This document shows positions 43,747-52,319 of a stretch of DNA of 58,264 nt, piece by piece. The translations under genes were made by a program, and so were the position numbers. How positions within the stretch are numbered: position 1 is the stretch's first letter; the number at the start of each line of letters is the position of its first letter. The notes beneath the pieces were generated by a model. The model made no database searches and had not been told where the DNA came from. It saw nothing but the letters and a program-made list of their open reading frames with translations. The DNA is from Actinomycetes bacterium (GTDB lineage: Bacteria > Actinomycetota > Acidimicrobiia > Acidimicrobiales > RAAP-2): contig JAKAQM010000002.1 of NCBI GenBank assembly GCA_021822565.1, positions 1 through 58,264 on the forward strand, given 5' to 3'.

Positions 43747-44745
43747 TCAGGGACGACTGGCCGGGCTCCGCGTGAGCGCGGGGTCGCGCTTGACGACGGG
43801 GCCGAGCACCTGCTCGACGGCACGTACGAGCTCGGGCTCCAGCTCGACGTCGAGCGCCTTCACGTTCTCGTCGAGCTGCTCGGGACGGGTCGCGCCGACG
43901 ATCGCCGCGGACACGTTCGGGTTCGACAGCACCCACGCGAGCGCCACGGCCGCCGGGCTGTGGCCTGCCGCCCGAGCGAGGGCAGCGAACTCCTGGACGG
44001 GTCCGAGCACCTCGTCGGAGAGGAGGTCCGCGATGAAGGCGCGGCCGTCCGAGGACGTGGCTCGGGAGCCTGGCGGGGGCTCCTGGCCGGGTTGGTACTT
44101 GCCGGTGAGCACGCCTTGCGCGAGCGGCGACCACACGATCTGGCCGATGCCCTCGCGTTCGCAGAGCGGGACCACCTCGGACTCGATGACCCGCCACAGG
44201 AGCGAGTACTCGGGTTGGTTCGAGACGATCCGGTCGAAGCCCATGTCGTCCGCGATCTGCAGCGCTGCCTCGATCTGGTCCGCCCTCCACTCCGACACTC
44301 CGACGTAGAGGACCTTCCCGCGGCGCACGAGGTCGTCGAACGCACGCAGCGTCTCCTCGAGCGGCGCCTCGGCGTCGTAGCGGTGCGCCTGGTAGAGCTC
44401 CACGTAGTCGGTCCGCAGGCGCCGCAGGGACGCGTCGATCGACTCCAAGATGTGCTTGCGAGCGAGGCCCCGGTCGTTCGGGCCGGGGCCGGTCGGCCAG
44501 TACACCTTGGTCAGGATCTCGAGGGACTCCCGCCGTTGGCCCTCGAGCGCATGGCCGAGCACTTCTTCGGCTCGCCCCTGCGCGTAGACGTCCGCCGTGT
44601 CGAAGGTGGTGATCCCGAGATCGAGGGCCCTGTGCACGCAGGCCAGCGCGGTCTCCTCTTCGACCTGGCCACCGTGGGTGATCCAGTTGCCGTACGCCAG
44701 CGCCGAGATGACGAGGCCGCTCCGCCCGAGGTGGTGGTATTCCAT
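43747..44745 (-). CDS. Aldo-keto reductase family oxidoreductase
   Basis: A 332-residue NADPH-dependent reductase with an (alpha/beta)8 barrel. FDTADVYAQGRAEEVLGHALEG carries the catalytic Asp and Tyr, ILTKVYWPTG the catalytic Lys, and ELYQAHRYDAEAPLEETLRAFDDLV the catalytic His region. Later, SPLAQGVLTGKYQPG and GATRPEQLDENVKALDVEL form the cofactor site. It resembles the potassium-channel beta/AKR6-like group (YajO-type). The substrate is unknown. ATG 44745 is the start. It is divergent from arfB, with a 75-base gap, and convergent with dedA by 18 bases. Confidence 0.9.
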   Translation of the reverse strand: MEYHHLGRSGLVISALAYGNWITHGGQVEEETALACVHRALDLGITTFDTADVYAQGRAEEVLGHALEGQRRESLEILTKVYWPTGPGPNDRGLARKHILESIDASLRRLRTDYVELYQAHRYDAEAPLEETLRAFDDLVRRGKVLYVGVSEWRADQIEAALQIADDMGFDRIVSNQPEYSLLWRVIESEVVPLCEREGIGQIVWSPLAQGVLTGKYQPGQEPPPGSRATSSDGRAFIADLLSDEVLGPVQEFAALARAAGHSPAAVALAWVLSNPNVSAAIVGATRPEQLDENVKALDVELEPELVRAVEQVLGPVVKRDPALTRSPASRP

Positions 44746-44820
44746 CGCTTCAGCGTAACTGGGCGATGCGCGCCTCGACGTGCCAGATGATGGCCCACAG
44801 CCTTCCGTAGGCTCGGCTCG

Positions 44821-45276
44821 ATGCTGCGTCGCGACGAGAACGGTGCGTCCAGGGACGACGTGAGTGCCGTGCTGCGTGTCTCCCCCTCCCTCCGGGTCCC
44901 TCTCGAGGAGATCAGCTGGCGGGCCACGACGCCCGGTGGCCCCGGCGGCCAGCACGCCAATCGGACCGCGAGCAGGGTCGAGGTCCGCTTCGACGTCGCG
45001 CGCTCGCCGACGCTGAGCTCGCACCAGCGAGCGCTCCTCCTCGAGCGTCTCGGACCGGTCGTGACCGCGTCGTCGGCCGACGAGCGCTCCCAGGCGCGCA
45101 ATCGGCAGCTCGCGCTCGAACGTCTGGCCGAGCGTCTCGCGACCGGCCTCCGGGTGCCTCGCCGGCGACGCCCCACGGCGCCGACCGGTGCGGCGATGGC
45201 TCGCCGGCTCGAGGACAAGCGGCGTCGGGCCGTGACCAAGGAGCGCCGCCGCACCCCGCGCCTCGGAGACGAGTGA
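44821..45276 (+). CDS. arfB: Peptidyl-tRNA hydrolase of the ArfB/YaeJ type (ribosome rescue)
   Basis: A 151-residue protein of the class-I release-factor superfamily without codon-recognition domains. TTPGGPGGQHANRTASRVEVRFDV holds the GGQ tripeptide (residues 47-49 region) that hydrolyses peptidyl-tRNA. The C-terminal tail is strongly basic (RRLEDKRRRAVTKERRRTPR), the part that in ArfB enters the empty mRNA channel of stalled ribosomes. It therefore probably rescues ribosomes lacking a stop codon. The first 25 residues are an extension not needed for the domain; GTG or ATG starts further in are possible. Confidence 0.9.
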   Translation: MLRRDENGASRDDVSAVLRVSPSLRVPLEEISWRATTPGGPGGQHANRTASRVEVRFDVARSPTLSSHQRALLLERLGPVVTASSADERSQARNRQLALERLAERLATGLRVPRRRRPTAPTGAAMARRLEDKRRRAVTKERRRTPRLGDE

Positions 45277-45300
45277 TCGCGGGGCGCGCCTGCGGTCGTC

Positions 45301-46188
45301 TCAGCGCTCGAGGACTCGGTCGACCGTCGCGAGGGCGGTTCGGACGATCTCGTCGGTGCCTGGGGCCATGTCCTCTTGGACGCCGACGATCGGGGTGATC
45401 GCGGCGTAGCCGGCGGCCACGAGCGCAGCGTCGTCTTCGGGATCCTCCGACTCGTCGAGCCTGCCGAGGGTGGGGACGGCGGTGCCGAGCGTCATGCGGA
45501 CCTCGCCCTCGTCGGCGGGTGTCGCGCCCGACGGCTCGCCCGCGCCGCCCGCGCCGCCCGCGCCGCCCGCGCCGCCGACGCTGATCGTCGCAGACTTCAC
45601 GATCCCCGAGGTGCTGATGCGAGCGCGGCGCAGGCCGCGCAGCTCCTCCATGGGTACCGAAGGGACGTTCAGGTTCAGCACGGTCCGGGGCGGCGCCTCG
45701 CAGAGCGTGGGGAGCAACGCCACCGCGATCGTCGACGCGGTGGACCATTGCTCGGGGGGGAACCCTGCGCGCAGCGACACCGCGAGGCCGAGCAGGCCGA
45801 GCTGCGCACCCGCCAGCGTGGCGCCGATCGTTCCGGAGTAGAGGACCGACCGCCCCACGTTGACGCCGAGGTTGATGCCCGAGACGACGACGTCGGGTCT
45901 CGGCCCGAACCCCCCGAGGCCGGCGATGAGCACGGCCAGCGCCGGCGACGCGTCCACGCCGTAGGTGGGCACGCCCTCGGCGCCGTCGATGCGCACCCGG
46001 CGGTAGGAGACCGCCTCGCGTTCGTAGACGGTGCCCACCGCAGCTGACGCGCCGCTGTGATTGGCGAGCGGCGCCACGACCATGATCTCGTGCTCTTGGC
46101 GTTCCTCGGCCCATCGAGCCAGCGCACGCGTGAGCGCGGCGAGCCCGGGCGCGTGCACTCCGTCGTCGTTGGTGACCAGCACTCGCAC
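45301..46188 (-). CDS. surE: 5'/3'-nucleotidase SurE
   Basis: A 295-residue metal-dependent phosphatase that removes phosphate from nucleoside monophosphates, and in some bacteria from short polyphosphate. The metal site begins VLVTNDDGVHAPG (Asp-Asp), continues VVAPLANHSGASAA (Asn-His-Ser), VVSGINLGVNVGRSVLYSGTIGATLAG, and ends with a core like other SurE proteins. It carries an insertion of four Gly-Gly-Ala triplets near residue 205, encoded by a 9-bp repeat (45541-45576). GTG 46188 is the start. It is divergent from the aldose-epimerase-like gene with a 48-base gap. Confidence 0.93.
   Translation of the reverse strand: MRVLVTNDDGVHAPGLAALTRALARWAEERQEHEIMVVAPLANHSGASAAVGTVYEREAVSYRRVRIDGAEGVPTYGVDASPALAVLIAGLGGFGPRPDVVVSGINLGVNVGRSVLYSGTIGATLAGAQLGLLGLAVSLRAGFPPEQWSTASTIAVALLPTLCEAPPRTVLNLNVPSVPMEELRGLRRARISTSGIVKSATISVGGAGGAGGAGGAGEPSGATPADEGEVRMTLGTAVPTLGRLDESEDPEDDAALVAAGYAAITPIVGVQEDMAPGTDEIVRTALATVDRVLER
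45541..45576 (-). repeat. 9-bp tandem repeat (four copies) inside surE
   Basis: CGCGCCGCC occurs four times head to tail. Read leftward it encodes Gly-Gly-Ala repeats in a surface loop of SurE. Length variation between strains would change the protein by whole triplets without a frameshift. Confidence 0.9.
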
Positions 46189-46236
46189 GCGCAAGTACGA
46201 TACCCGCCGACCTGCACGACCCCGGGAGGACGTCGC

Positions 46237-47169
46237 ATGCCACAGAGCGCTTCGGCGATTTCGCCGACGGGGGAGCAGTGGGTCATCGCGCATGGCCATC
46301 AGCAAGCCGTCATCACCGAGGTGGGCGCGACCCTCCGTAGCTACACGCTCGGGGACAGCGTGGTCGTCGACGGATTCGGCCCCGACGAGTGGAGCCACGC
46401 CGGTCGCGGGCAGGTGCTGGCTCCCTGGCCCAATCGGCTGGCAGACGGCAAGTACGAATGGCGGGGGGTCCGCGCGCAGGCAGCGCTCGACGAGCCCGGG
46501 CTGGGCAACGCCATCCATGGGCTCGTGCGCTGGCTGCCATGGCGGCTCGAGGCCAGTGCGCAGAATGTCGTCTCACTGCGTTGCACGATCCGGCCCACCC
46601 CTGGCTATCCGTGGTCGGTGGAGCTGCGCTGCGAGTACCGGCTGCGGCGCGACGGCCTGGTCGTGACGACGGAGGCCACCGGCGCAGGCACGACGGCGGC
46701 ACCCTTTGGCATCGGGTTCCATCCGTACCTCAGCGCGGGCACCGAGCTGGTCGACACCGCCACGCTCGTCGTGCCCGCCCAGCGGCGCCTCCTGCTCGAC
46801 GCGCGCGGCTTGCCGACGGGCGAGGTGCAGGATCTCGCCGGGACCGATCTCGACTTCAGGGCGGGCCAGGTCATCGGCACCGCGCGTCTCGACACAGCGT
46901 TCACCGGCCTCGAGCGAGGGGCAGACGGCATCGCACGGGCCAGCGTCGAGGACCCGCTGACCGGCAGAGGCGTCGAGCTGTGGGCCGACGACAGGTTCCG
47001 TTACCTCATGTGCTTCACCGCCGACACCGTCGAGACGGAACGCAGGCGGCGGTCGATCGCCATCGAGCCGATGACCTGCCCGCCGGATGCCTTCCGCTCC
47101 GGCAAGGACCTCGTCGTGCTGGAGCCTGGAGAGACGTGGGAGGCGAGCTGGGGGCTGCACCCGCACTGA
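46237..47169 (+). CDS. Aldose 1-epimerase family protein (mutarotase-like)
   Basis: A 310-residue beta-sandwich protein of the aldose 1-epimerase superfamily. WPNRLADGKYEWRG, AIHGLVRWLPW with the first catalytic His, FGIGFHPYLSAG with the second His, LDTAFTGLE and SIAIEPMTCPPDAF with the catalytic Glu mark the active site. The group is closer to the YeaD/hypothetical epimerase branch than to GalM itself, so the sugar is uncertain. ATG 46237 follows a CCCGGGAGGACG ribosome binding site. Confidence 0.85.
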   Translation: MPQSASAISPTGEQWVIAHGHQQAVITEVGATLRSYTLGDSVVVDGFGPDEWSHAGRGQVLAPWPNRLADGKYEWRGVRAQAALDEPGLGNAIHGLVRWLPWRLEASAQNVVSLRCTIRPTPGYPWSVELRCEYRLRRDGLVVTTEATGAGTTAAPFGIGFHPYLSAGTELVDTATLVVPAQRRLLLDARGLPTGEVQDLAGTDLDFRAGQVIGTARLDTAFTGLERGADGIARASVEDPLTGRGVELWADDRFRYLMCFTADTVETERRRRSIAIEPMTCPPDAFRSGKDLVVLEPGETWEASWGLHPH

Positions 47170-47236
47170 ACAGGTTGCAGGTCTCCGCTCCGATCACCCC
47201 GATCCGACGCAGCGCGCTTCGCCGGTTCGTGGGCCC

Positions 47237-48199
47237 TCAGGGCCGCAGCGCCAAGCGCAGGGCCCCGCAGGCCAGGCGGCCGGGCGGCACGACCACCATG
47301 TCGTCGAGAAGGGGCAGCGCGGGGATGCCGAGCTCCGCCCGGGCCCATCTCGGCACGACCGGGAGGGCAGCGGCCACGATGGCGAGGTACGTCGCGCGGG
47401 TGCGAGGTGTGCGCGCGACGCCGCGCAACAAGAAGTTGCGCGCATCGATCGCCTGGGGCCCCGCGTACAGCTCGGGTCTGATCCGTTTGAAGTAGGCCTG
47501 CACCTCGTCGGCGGTCTCGGGCACCCAGCGAGCCCCGAGCCGCCGGGCCACCACGGCCGTCTCGGCGAAGTAACGATCGCGCTCGTCCACACGGAGCCGG
47601 CGCGGTCCGTACCGATCGGCGGCCGCGAGGAAGCTCGACATCTCCGCGACGTGCACCCACGTGAGGAGCTCGGGGTCGTCAGCGGAGTACGTGCGACCGT
47701 CCGGGGCGCGTCCACTGACGCGCCGGTGGATCTCCCGCACGTGCTCGATCGCTCGGCTCGCCTCGTCCACGGTGCCGAAGGTGGTCGCGCCCACGAACGC
47801 CGCCGTGCGCCGGAGCCGACCGATCGGGTCCTCTCGGTAGTTGGAGTGCTCCGCCACGCCAGCCATGGCGAGGGGGTGGAGGGTCTGGAGCAAGAGCGCC
47901 GCAAGCCCTCCGATCACCATCGCGGGAAGGTCGCCGTGCACCCTGCGCGCCATCCCTCCTGGGGGCAGGAACGCGTCCTGAGCGCGTTCGGCCCGCGGTG
48001 GCGGGTCTGCGGGCACCCCGAGCGCTCGGCGGATGCTGCGGCGGACGTCGGCGCGCAGCGGAGCGACGGCGCGCCCTCCTGCGGCGATGGGAGCCCGAAT
48101 GGGGGCCGACAGCAGCTGCACCCCACGGAGGACCACGTCGACCGGATCGGTTGGCACGTCACCGCCGAGGTCTTCCCGGCGTCTCGCGGGGTCAGGCAC
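47237..48199 (-). CDS. MpaB-like oxygenase family protein (DUF2236)
   Basis: A 320-residue protein of the DUF2236/MpaB family; the only well-studied member is a latex-clearing or mycophenolic-acid-pathway heme oxygenase. The conserved block is LLLQTLHPLAMAGVAEHSNYREDPIGRLRRTAAFV followed by TFGT and HVREIHRRVSGRAPDG, with histidines thought to bind heme, then DPELLTWVHVAEM. The latter half has RARAELGIPALPLLDDMVVVPPG. It may be a heme oxygenase of unknown substrate. GTG 48199 is the start. The gene lies downstream of apbE by 44 bases, leftward. Confidence 0.82.
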   Translation of the reverse strand: MPDPARRREDLGGDVPTDPVDVVLRGVQLLSAPIRAPIAAGGRAVAPLRADVRRSIRRALGVPADPPPRAERAQDAFLPPGGMARRVHGDLPAMVIGGLAALLLQTLHPLAMAGVAEHSNYREDPIGRLRRTAAFVGATTFGTVDEASRAIEHVREIHRRVSGRAPDGRTYSADDPELLTWVHVAEMSSFLAAADRYGPRRLRVDERDRYFAETAVVARRLGARWVPETADEVQAYFKRIRPELYAGPQAIDARNFLLRGVARTPRTRATYLAIVAAALPVVPRWARAELGIPALPLLDDMVVVPPGRLACGALRLALRP

Positions 48200-48243
48200 G
48201 ACGTGCAGAGTCTACGTCCCTTCCGCGGTCCCTCGCCCTTGGG

Positions 48244-49086
48244 TCAGCTGGCGAACGGCATTCCTTCGGACCACGCCTCGGTTCCGTCCGCGCGTACGAG
48301 GTACCCCTCGTAGCCCGGGATCTGGGCGAGGCGATCGAGCACGTCGTCACCTCCGACGCACAGCGCGGTGGCGAGGCCGTCTGCGATGGCGAGGCTCGGT
48401 CCGGCCACGCTGGCCGAAACCGCGCGGGACGAGGGTCGATGCGCGTGGGGATCGAAGAGATGCAGCCCGCGCTCGTACGTGCCGGACGTCGCGAGCGCGC
48501 GCTCGACGAAGACGGTGCACGCCAATGCGTCGGGTCGCCACGGATGGCGTATGCCCATCCTCCAGGGCCCTCCGCTCGCGGGCCTTCCGAGCACTGCGAG
48601 GTCCCCTCCAGCGTTCACGCACGCGGCGAGCGCGCCGTGGGCTCGAAGCGTATCGAGCGCGCGCTCGGCAGCCCAGCCCTTGACGAGCCCGGTCGGGTCG
48701 ACACCGCCGGGCATGGCCCACGGATCGAACCAACCGCCCGTCATCCTCCGAACGTCTTCGCACAGGTCGAGCACGCGGTGGATCTCTTCAGGCGCTGTCT
48801 CGAGCAGGAGGTCCCCGCGCCTGATCCTGCTCATCGGGCTCTCGCTCCTCCACGTGCTGAAGAGGGCATCCGCACGGTGGAGCTCGGCGCAGGCCAGTCC
48901 GAGAGCGTGGCGGGCGAGACCGAGACGCTCCTTGGATGAGCCGGAGCGAGCAGCACGGGTGCCCGAGCGCATGCGGAATCGGAGCGAGACCGCCGTGCCC
49001 ATCACGTGCTCGACGTGCGCGACCTCGTGCGAGGGTTCGAGCGGCGCGGGTTCCGCGACAGGTGCTGCGCCCGTCGCAGTCGTCAC
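48244..49086 (-). CDS. apbE: FAD:protein FMN transferase
   Basis: A 280-residue ApbE protein that attaches FMN covalently to a Thr of target flavoproteins. The family features are VMGTAVSLRFRM at the start, LFSTWRSESPMSRI, GGWFDPWAMPGGVDPTGLVKGWAAERAL (the FAD- and Mg-binding region) and CVNAGGDLAVLG, plus SASVAGPSLAIADGLATALCVGG near the end. The start GTG 49086 overlaps the stop of the FMN-carrier gene (GTGA). That gene has the acceptor motif SGATYTS, so this is a matched enzyme-substrate pair. Confidence 0.93.
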   Translation of the reverse strand: MTTATGAAPVAEPAPLEPSHEVAHVEHVMGTAVSLRFRMRSGTRAARSGSSKERLGLARHALGLACAELHRADALFSTWRSESPMSRIRRGDLLLETAPEEIHRVLDLCEDVRRMTGGWFDPWAMPGGVDPTGLVKGWAAERALDTLRAHGALAACVNAGGDLAVLGRPASGGPWRMGIRHPWRPDALACTVFVERALATSGTYERGLHLFDPHAHRPSSRAVSASVAGPSLAIADGLATALCVGGDDVLDRLAQIPGYEGYLVRADGTEAWSEGMPFAS

Positions 49087-49583
49087 TTGCGGAGCTTGTC
49101 GAGCGCCGACTGCAACGAGTAGGCGTACGCTTCGCTCGTATAGGTCGCGCCGGACAACCCGTTGATCTTGGCACTCTGCGCGTGAAGCACCTCGCGCCGC
49201 AGGATCGGGACGACGTAGCTCGCGAGCTGCTGGGAGTATGTATCGGCGGTCTGCAGCTTTGCCAGCGTCACGTTCGTGATCTTCCCGCCGGCCATGGTCA
49301 CCCGGACGGACAGCTGGCCGTAGCCGTACTGCTCGAGCGTGCCGGTGGCGCGCGTGGTCGAGGACCCCGGCGGCGAGCTGGTCGGGGCGACCGCCCTGCC
49401 GGGTGACCCTGCCTTGGCGGGCGCTGCGGTCTTCGGCGGCGTCGTGTGCGAGCCGCCTCGCGGCGGCGTCGCTGAATTCGTCGACGGGCTCCGGAGCGCC
49501 TCCGAGATGCTGTGACTGTGGAAGCTCAGGACCCCGGCGAGACCGGCGGCGGTCGCGCTGATGACGAGCGGGTAGCGCTTCAT
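49083..49583 (-). CDS. Secreted or membrane-tethered FMN-binding (FMN_bind) carrier protein
   Basis: A 166-residue protein with a signal or anchor helix (YPLVISATAAGLAGVLSFHS), a Ser/Thr/Pro-rich linker (residues 30-80), and a small FMN_bind domain from about 85. The motif LSGATYTSEAYAYSLQ matches the consensus Ser/Thr-Gly-Ala-Ser/Thr-x-Ser/Thr, where Thr accepts the flavin from ApbE. It therefore carries a covalent FMN outside the cytoplasm. It lies between the ferric-reductase-like membrane protein and apbE, with a GTGA overlap to apbE. Confidence 0.9.
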   Translation of the reverse strand: MKRYPLVISATAAGLAGVLSFHSHSISEALRSPSTNSATPPRGGSHTTPPKTAAPAKAGSPGRAVAPTSSPPGSSTTRATGTLEQYGYGQLSVRVTMAGGKITNVTLAKLQTADTYSQQLASYVVPILRREVLHAQSAKINGLSGATYTSEAYAYSLQSALDKLRK

Positions 49584-49614
49584 CGGTGCGCCGTCGAGGC
49601 GTGATGGCGCTCGT

Positions 49615-51018
49615 TCACCAGTCGTAGACCTCGTAGTGGATGGAGCGACGGTGCACGCCGAGCTCCTGTGCCGCGGCGATGACCTCGTGCACGAAGCCCT
49701 CGGGTCCGCACACGTAGACGTCGCGGTCGGTCAGGTCGGGGACGAGCTTGCGCAGGAACGTGCGAGGGCTGCCGGTGGCCGAGCGGGGACCGACCAATTC
49801 GTGGAGCGTGCCGTGCGTCTTCTTCACGAGCGCAGCCATCTCGTCCCGGAGCACGACCTGTTCGGCCGTCGGGGCGCGCACGATGACGGTCGGCCGTGCG
49901 CTCTTCGGGAGCCCTTCGAGCACGGCTCGGATCGAGGTGATGCCGATGCCGCCCGCGACGAGCGCCGCTTTGTCGTGCGTCCGTGCGTCGGGGGTCACCG
50001 CGCCGTAGGGACCCTCGATCGCCACGCGGGTGCCGGGGCGGAGACGAGCGACCGCGGCCGAATGATCGCCGATCTGGCGCACGGTGAGCCTCAGGTACGG
50101 CGGGCGGGGGAGCGCCGACACCGTGTAGGGATGGGCCTGCCACCACAGGCCGCGCTTCATGAACCGCCAGGCGAAGAACTGGCCTCCCGAGATGCGCAGG
50201 CGGTCGAGGTGCCGCCCCGTGCAGATCACCGACACCACCCCTGGCGCCTCTTGGCGGACCTCTGCCACGCGCAGCCTGTAGCGCAGCGTGCGTGCCAGCG
50301 GCAGGCCGAAGCGGTACACGACCACGACGCCGGCGGTTGCCGCCCAGACCACCGCCCAGACGGCCTGCGTGAGCGGGTGGCCGACGAAGGTGGGACCGAG
50401 CGCGAGGACGTGCGCGAACGACAACGCGAGCGCGAGGTACATGTACAGGTGGATCACCCACCACGTCTCTCGGCGCATCCTTCGGCGCAGGGCGCCGATC
50501 GACGCGACGCCTGCCATCACCATGAGCGCGAGGCCGACGACGGCGAGGAGCATGTCCGGGTAGGATCGGAGGAAGACCCCGAGCTGGTGCAGGAACCCGG
50601 TGTGGGCGGCCTGCGCGAAACCGACGGTGATCACGATCGCGTGCACGACGAGCAGCGCGATCGGCCAAGGACCCACCCGACGGTGCCAGCGGAGCAGGCC
50701 GTCCTGGCCCAGGATCCGTTCGAGCTGGGGGATCCTGCTGATCAAGAGGAGCTGGACCAGGGCGAGGTACATGCCGACCAGCCCGGCCATCCCGCCGAGG
50801 AACATCGCGGCTCCCCCGCGCACACGGAGGTCGGCTGCCGACTCGCTCACGACGCCGAGGACGGCGACGGCGACGAGACCGAGCACGCCGGCCGTGACGG
50901 CTGCCTGGCCGACGGCGCGCCGGGCCTGGGGCGCGGGCCGCAGTAGGGCGCGATTGGCCGGGGAACGATACCGAGCCCCCGACTTCTCGGACACCGTCAT
51001 GCTCATGGAGGGCAGCAT
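49615..51018 (-). CDS. Ferric reductase-like transmembrane flavoprotein (FAD/NAD(P)H and heme b)
   Basis: About 467 residues. The N-terminal half has six hydrophobic segments with four histidines suited to two b hemes: RWHRRVGPWPIALLVVHAIVI and VIHLYMYLALALSFAHVLALG. The C-terminal half is a ferredoxin-reductase fold: FFAWRFMKRGLWWQAHPYTVSAL (FAD-binding), VAIEGPYGAVTPDART, VAGGIGITSIRAVLE and VYVCGPEGFVHEVIA (NAD(P)H-binding). It would move electrons from cytosolic NAD(P)H across the membrane, probably to the flavinylated carrier encoded next to it. Starts at 51018, 51006 and 51000 are all possible; none has a strong ribosome binding site. Confidence 0.85.
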   Translation of the reverse strand: MLPSMSMTVSEKSGARYRSPANRALLRPAPQARRAVGQAAVTAGVLGLVAVAVLGVVSESAADLRVRGGAAMFLGGMAGLVGMYLALVQLLLISRIPQLERILGQDGLLRWHRRVGPWPIALLVVHAIVITVGFAQAAHTGFLHQLGVFLRSYPDMLLAVVGLALMVMAGVASIGALRRRMRRETWWVIHLYMYLALALSFAHVLALGPTFVGHPLTQAVWAVVWAATAGVVVVYRFGLPLARTLRYRLRVAEVRQEAPGVVSVICTGRHLDRLRISGGQFFAWRFMKRGLWWQAHPYTVSALPRPPYLRLTVRQIGDHSAAVARLRPGTRVAIEGPYGAVTPDARTHDKAALVAGGIGITSIRAVLEGLPKSARPTVIVRAPTAEQVVLRDEMAALVKKTHGTLHELVGPRSATGSPRTFLRKLVPDLTDRDVYVCGPEGFVHEVIAAAQELGVHRRSIHYEVYDW

Positions 51019-51071
51019 GGCGGGGTCTCGTGACGAAGGAGTGAAGGATCTCTCGGCCGCGACGACGCCGA

Positions 51072-52232
51072 TCAGCCGGTCGTGGTGGTCGATGATGACG
51101 GTGATGACGGTGATGCCGGTGATGCCGGTGTGGGCTCGGCCGTCACGGGTGCTGTGGGGCAGCTTCCCGTGGCGGGCGGACTTGTCGGGGCTGTGGTCAG
51201 CTCCGCCACGTTCGCCACGTTGCCGTCGCGGTACATGCGTGTGAGCGCGCCGCGCTCTCCGGCGAGGTCCGCATCGAAGAAGTCGGTCGTCACCTGCGCG
51301 ACCACTTCCTGCCAGGACGTGGCGTCTTCGTAGGGGCCGAGGTGTGTCGCTCCGAGCAGATCGAGGTAGTACTTGGGCGGCGCGGCGGCGTCGTAGATCT
51401 GGGCGCTGCACACCGGCGGGTTGACGGTGTCCTCGCTGCCTTGGACCACGAGCAGGGGTGGCCCAGGAGGTGTCCCCGCTGAGAAGTACTGACCCCCGAA
51501 GTACGCGTACTCGGCACCCGAGAGGATTGCCGCCGCCTTGATCCCCGAGTAGCGGCAGCAAGAGCTGTCCGCGACCGCGAGGCTCACGTCCCCCCCGTCG
51601 GACTGCCCGACGAGCCCGACCTCGCTCGCGTCGATCATTCCCGAGAGCACGGATCCTCGAGTGCGGTCTGCGTCGAGGAGCGCGGTGATCACCGCCCGGA
51701 GATCGGCCGGGTGGTGCCCGAGCTCGGAAGGTGCCCGGTCCAAGGTTGTCGGCGTCGACGGCGCGGTGTGGGGATAGGTCGGTCCGGCCACGACGAAGCC
51801 GGCAGAGGCCCAGTCTCCGATGAGTGCCGCGTAGCTGGTGACCGGCTGCGCGAAGCCCTCCGAGAAGACGAGCAGGGGGTAACGAGGGTGCCCGGTCGGT
51901 TGGCCCCCCGGAGCGGACGTGGTCACCGGGTACCAGACGGTGGTCGGAAGCTCGTCGTCTGTAGGCGGAAGCCCTGCGACGGTGACCGTGAGCGACGTGG
52001 TCTCGACCCCATAGGTCCCGATCGGGGTCATCGCCGGCGGCGCCGTCGTGGTCGAAGACGTCGCGATGGTGGTCGTGGTCGTGGTCGTCGTGGTGGTGCT
52101 GCCCCCGTCGGTCCGCGTACCGAGCGCGAGCGTGGCGGCGAGGGCCGCGCCGCCCATCACGAGGATGGTGAGCACGGCGGCAACGACGAGTCGGGTGCGT
52201 CGCACGCGGGAGCGTGGGCGAGGGCTTGCCAT
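51072..52232 (-). CDS. Membrane-anchored alpha/beta hydrolase (PAF-acetylhydrolase/dienelactone hydrolase-like)
   Basis: A 386-residue exported hydrolase. One helix (LVVAAVLTILVMGGAALAATLAL) is followed by a poly-Thr linker and a catalytic domain. VGLVGQSDGGDVSLAV holds the nucleophile Ser (GxSxGG), VVQGSEDTVNPPVC the acid Asp, and LLGATHLGPYEDA the His. ELPTTVWYPVTTSAP and RYPLLVFSEGF are typical of the PAF-acetylhydrolase-like group. The tail is low-complexity (PASPSSPSSSTTTT), from a short GTGATG-type DNA repeat near 51095-51130. The substrate is unknown. ATG 52232 is the start. Confidence 0.8.
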   Translation of the reverse strand: MASPRPRSRVRRTRLVVAAVLTILVMGGAALAATLALGTRTDGGSTTTTTTTTTTIATSSTTTAPPAMTPIGTYGVETTSLTVTVAGLPPTDDELPTTVWYPVTTSAPGGQPTGHPRYPLLVFSEGFAQPVTSYAALIGDWASAGFVVAGPTYPHTAPSTPTTLDRAPSELGHHPADLRAVITALLDADRTRGSVLSGMIDASEVGLVGQSDGGDVSLAVADSSCCRYSGIKAAAILSGAEYAYFGGQYFSAGTPPGPPLLVVQGSEDTVNPPVCSAQIYDAAAPPKYYLDLLGATHLGPYEDATSWQEVVAQVTTDFFDADLAGERGALTRMYRDGNVANVAELTTAPTSPPATGSCPTAPVTAEPTPASPASPSSPSSSTTTTG

Positions 52233-52319
52233 TCGCGCGCAAGCTACCTCAGCGTTCCCCGAAGCAGCGGGCATCGAGCATCCCGTGCATTCACGAATAC
52301 GTCATGATCGTTCGCCACG

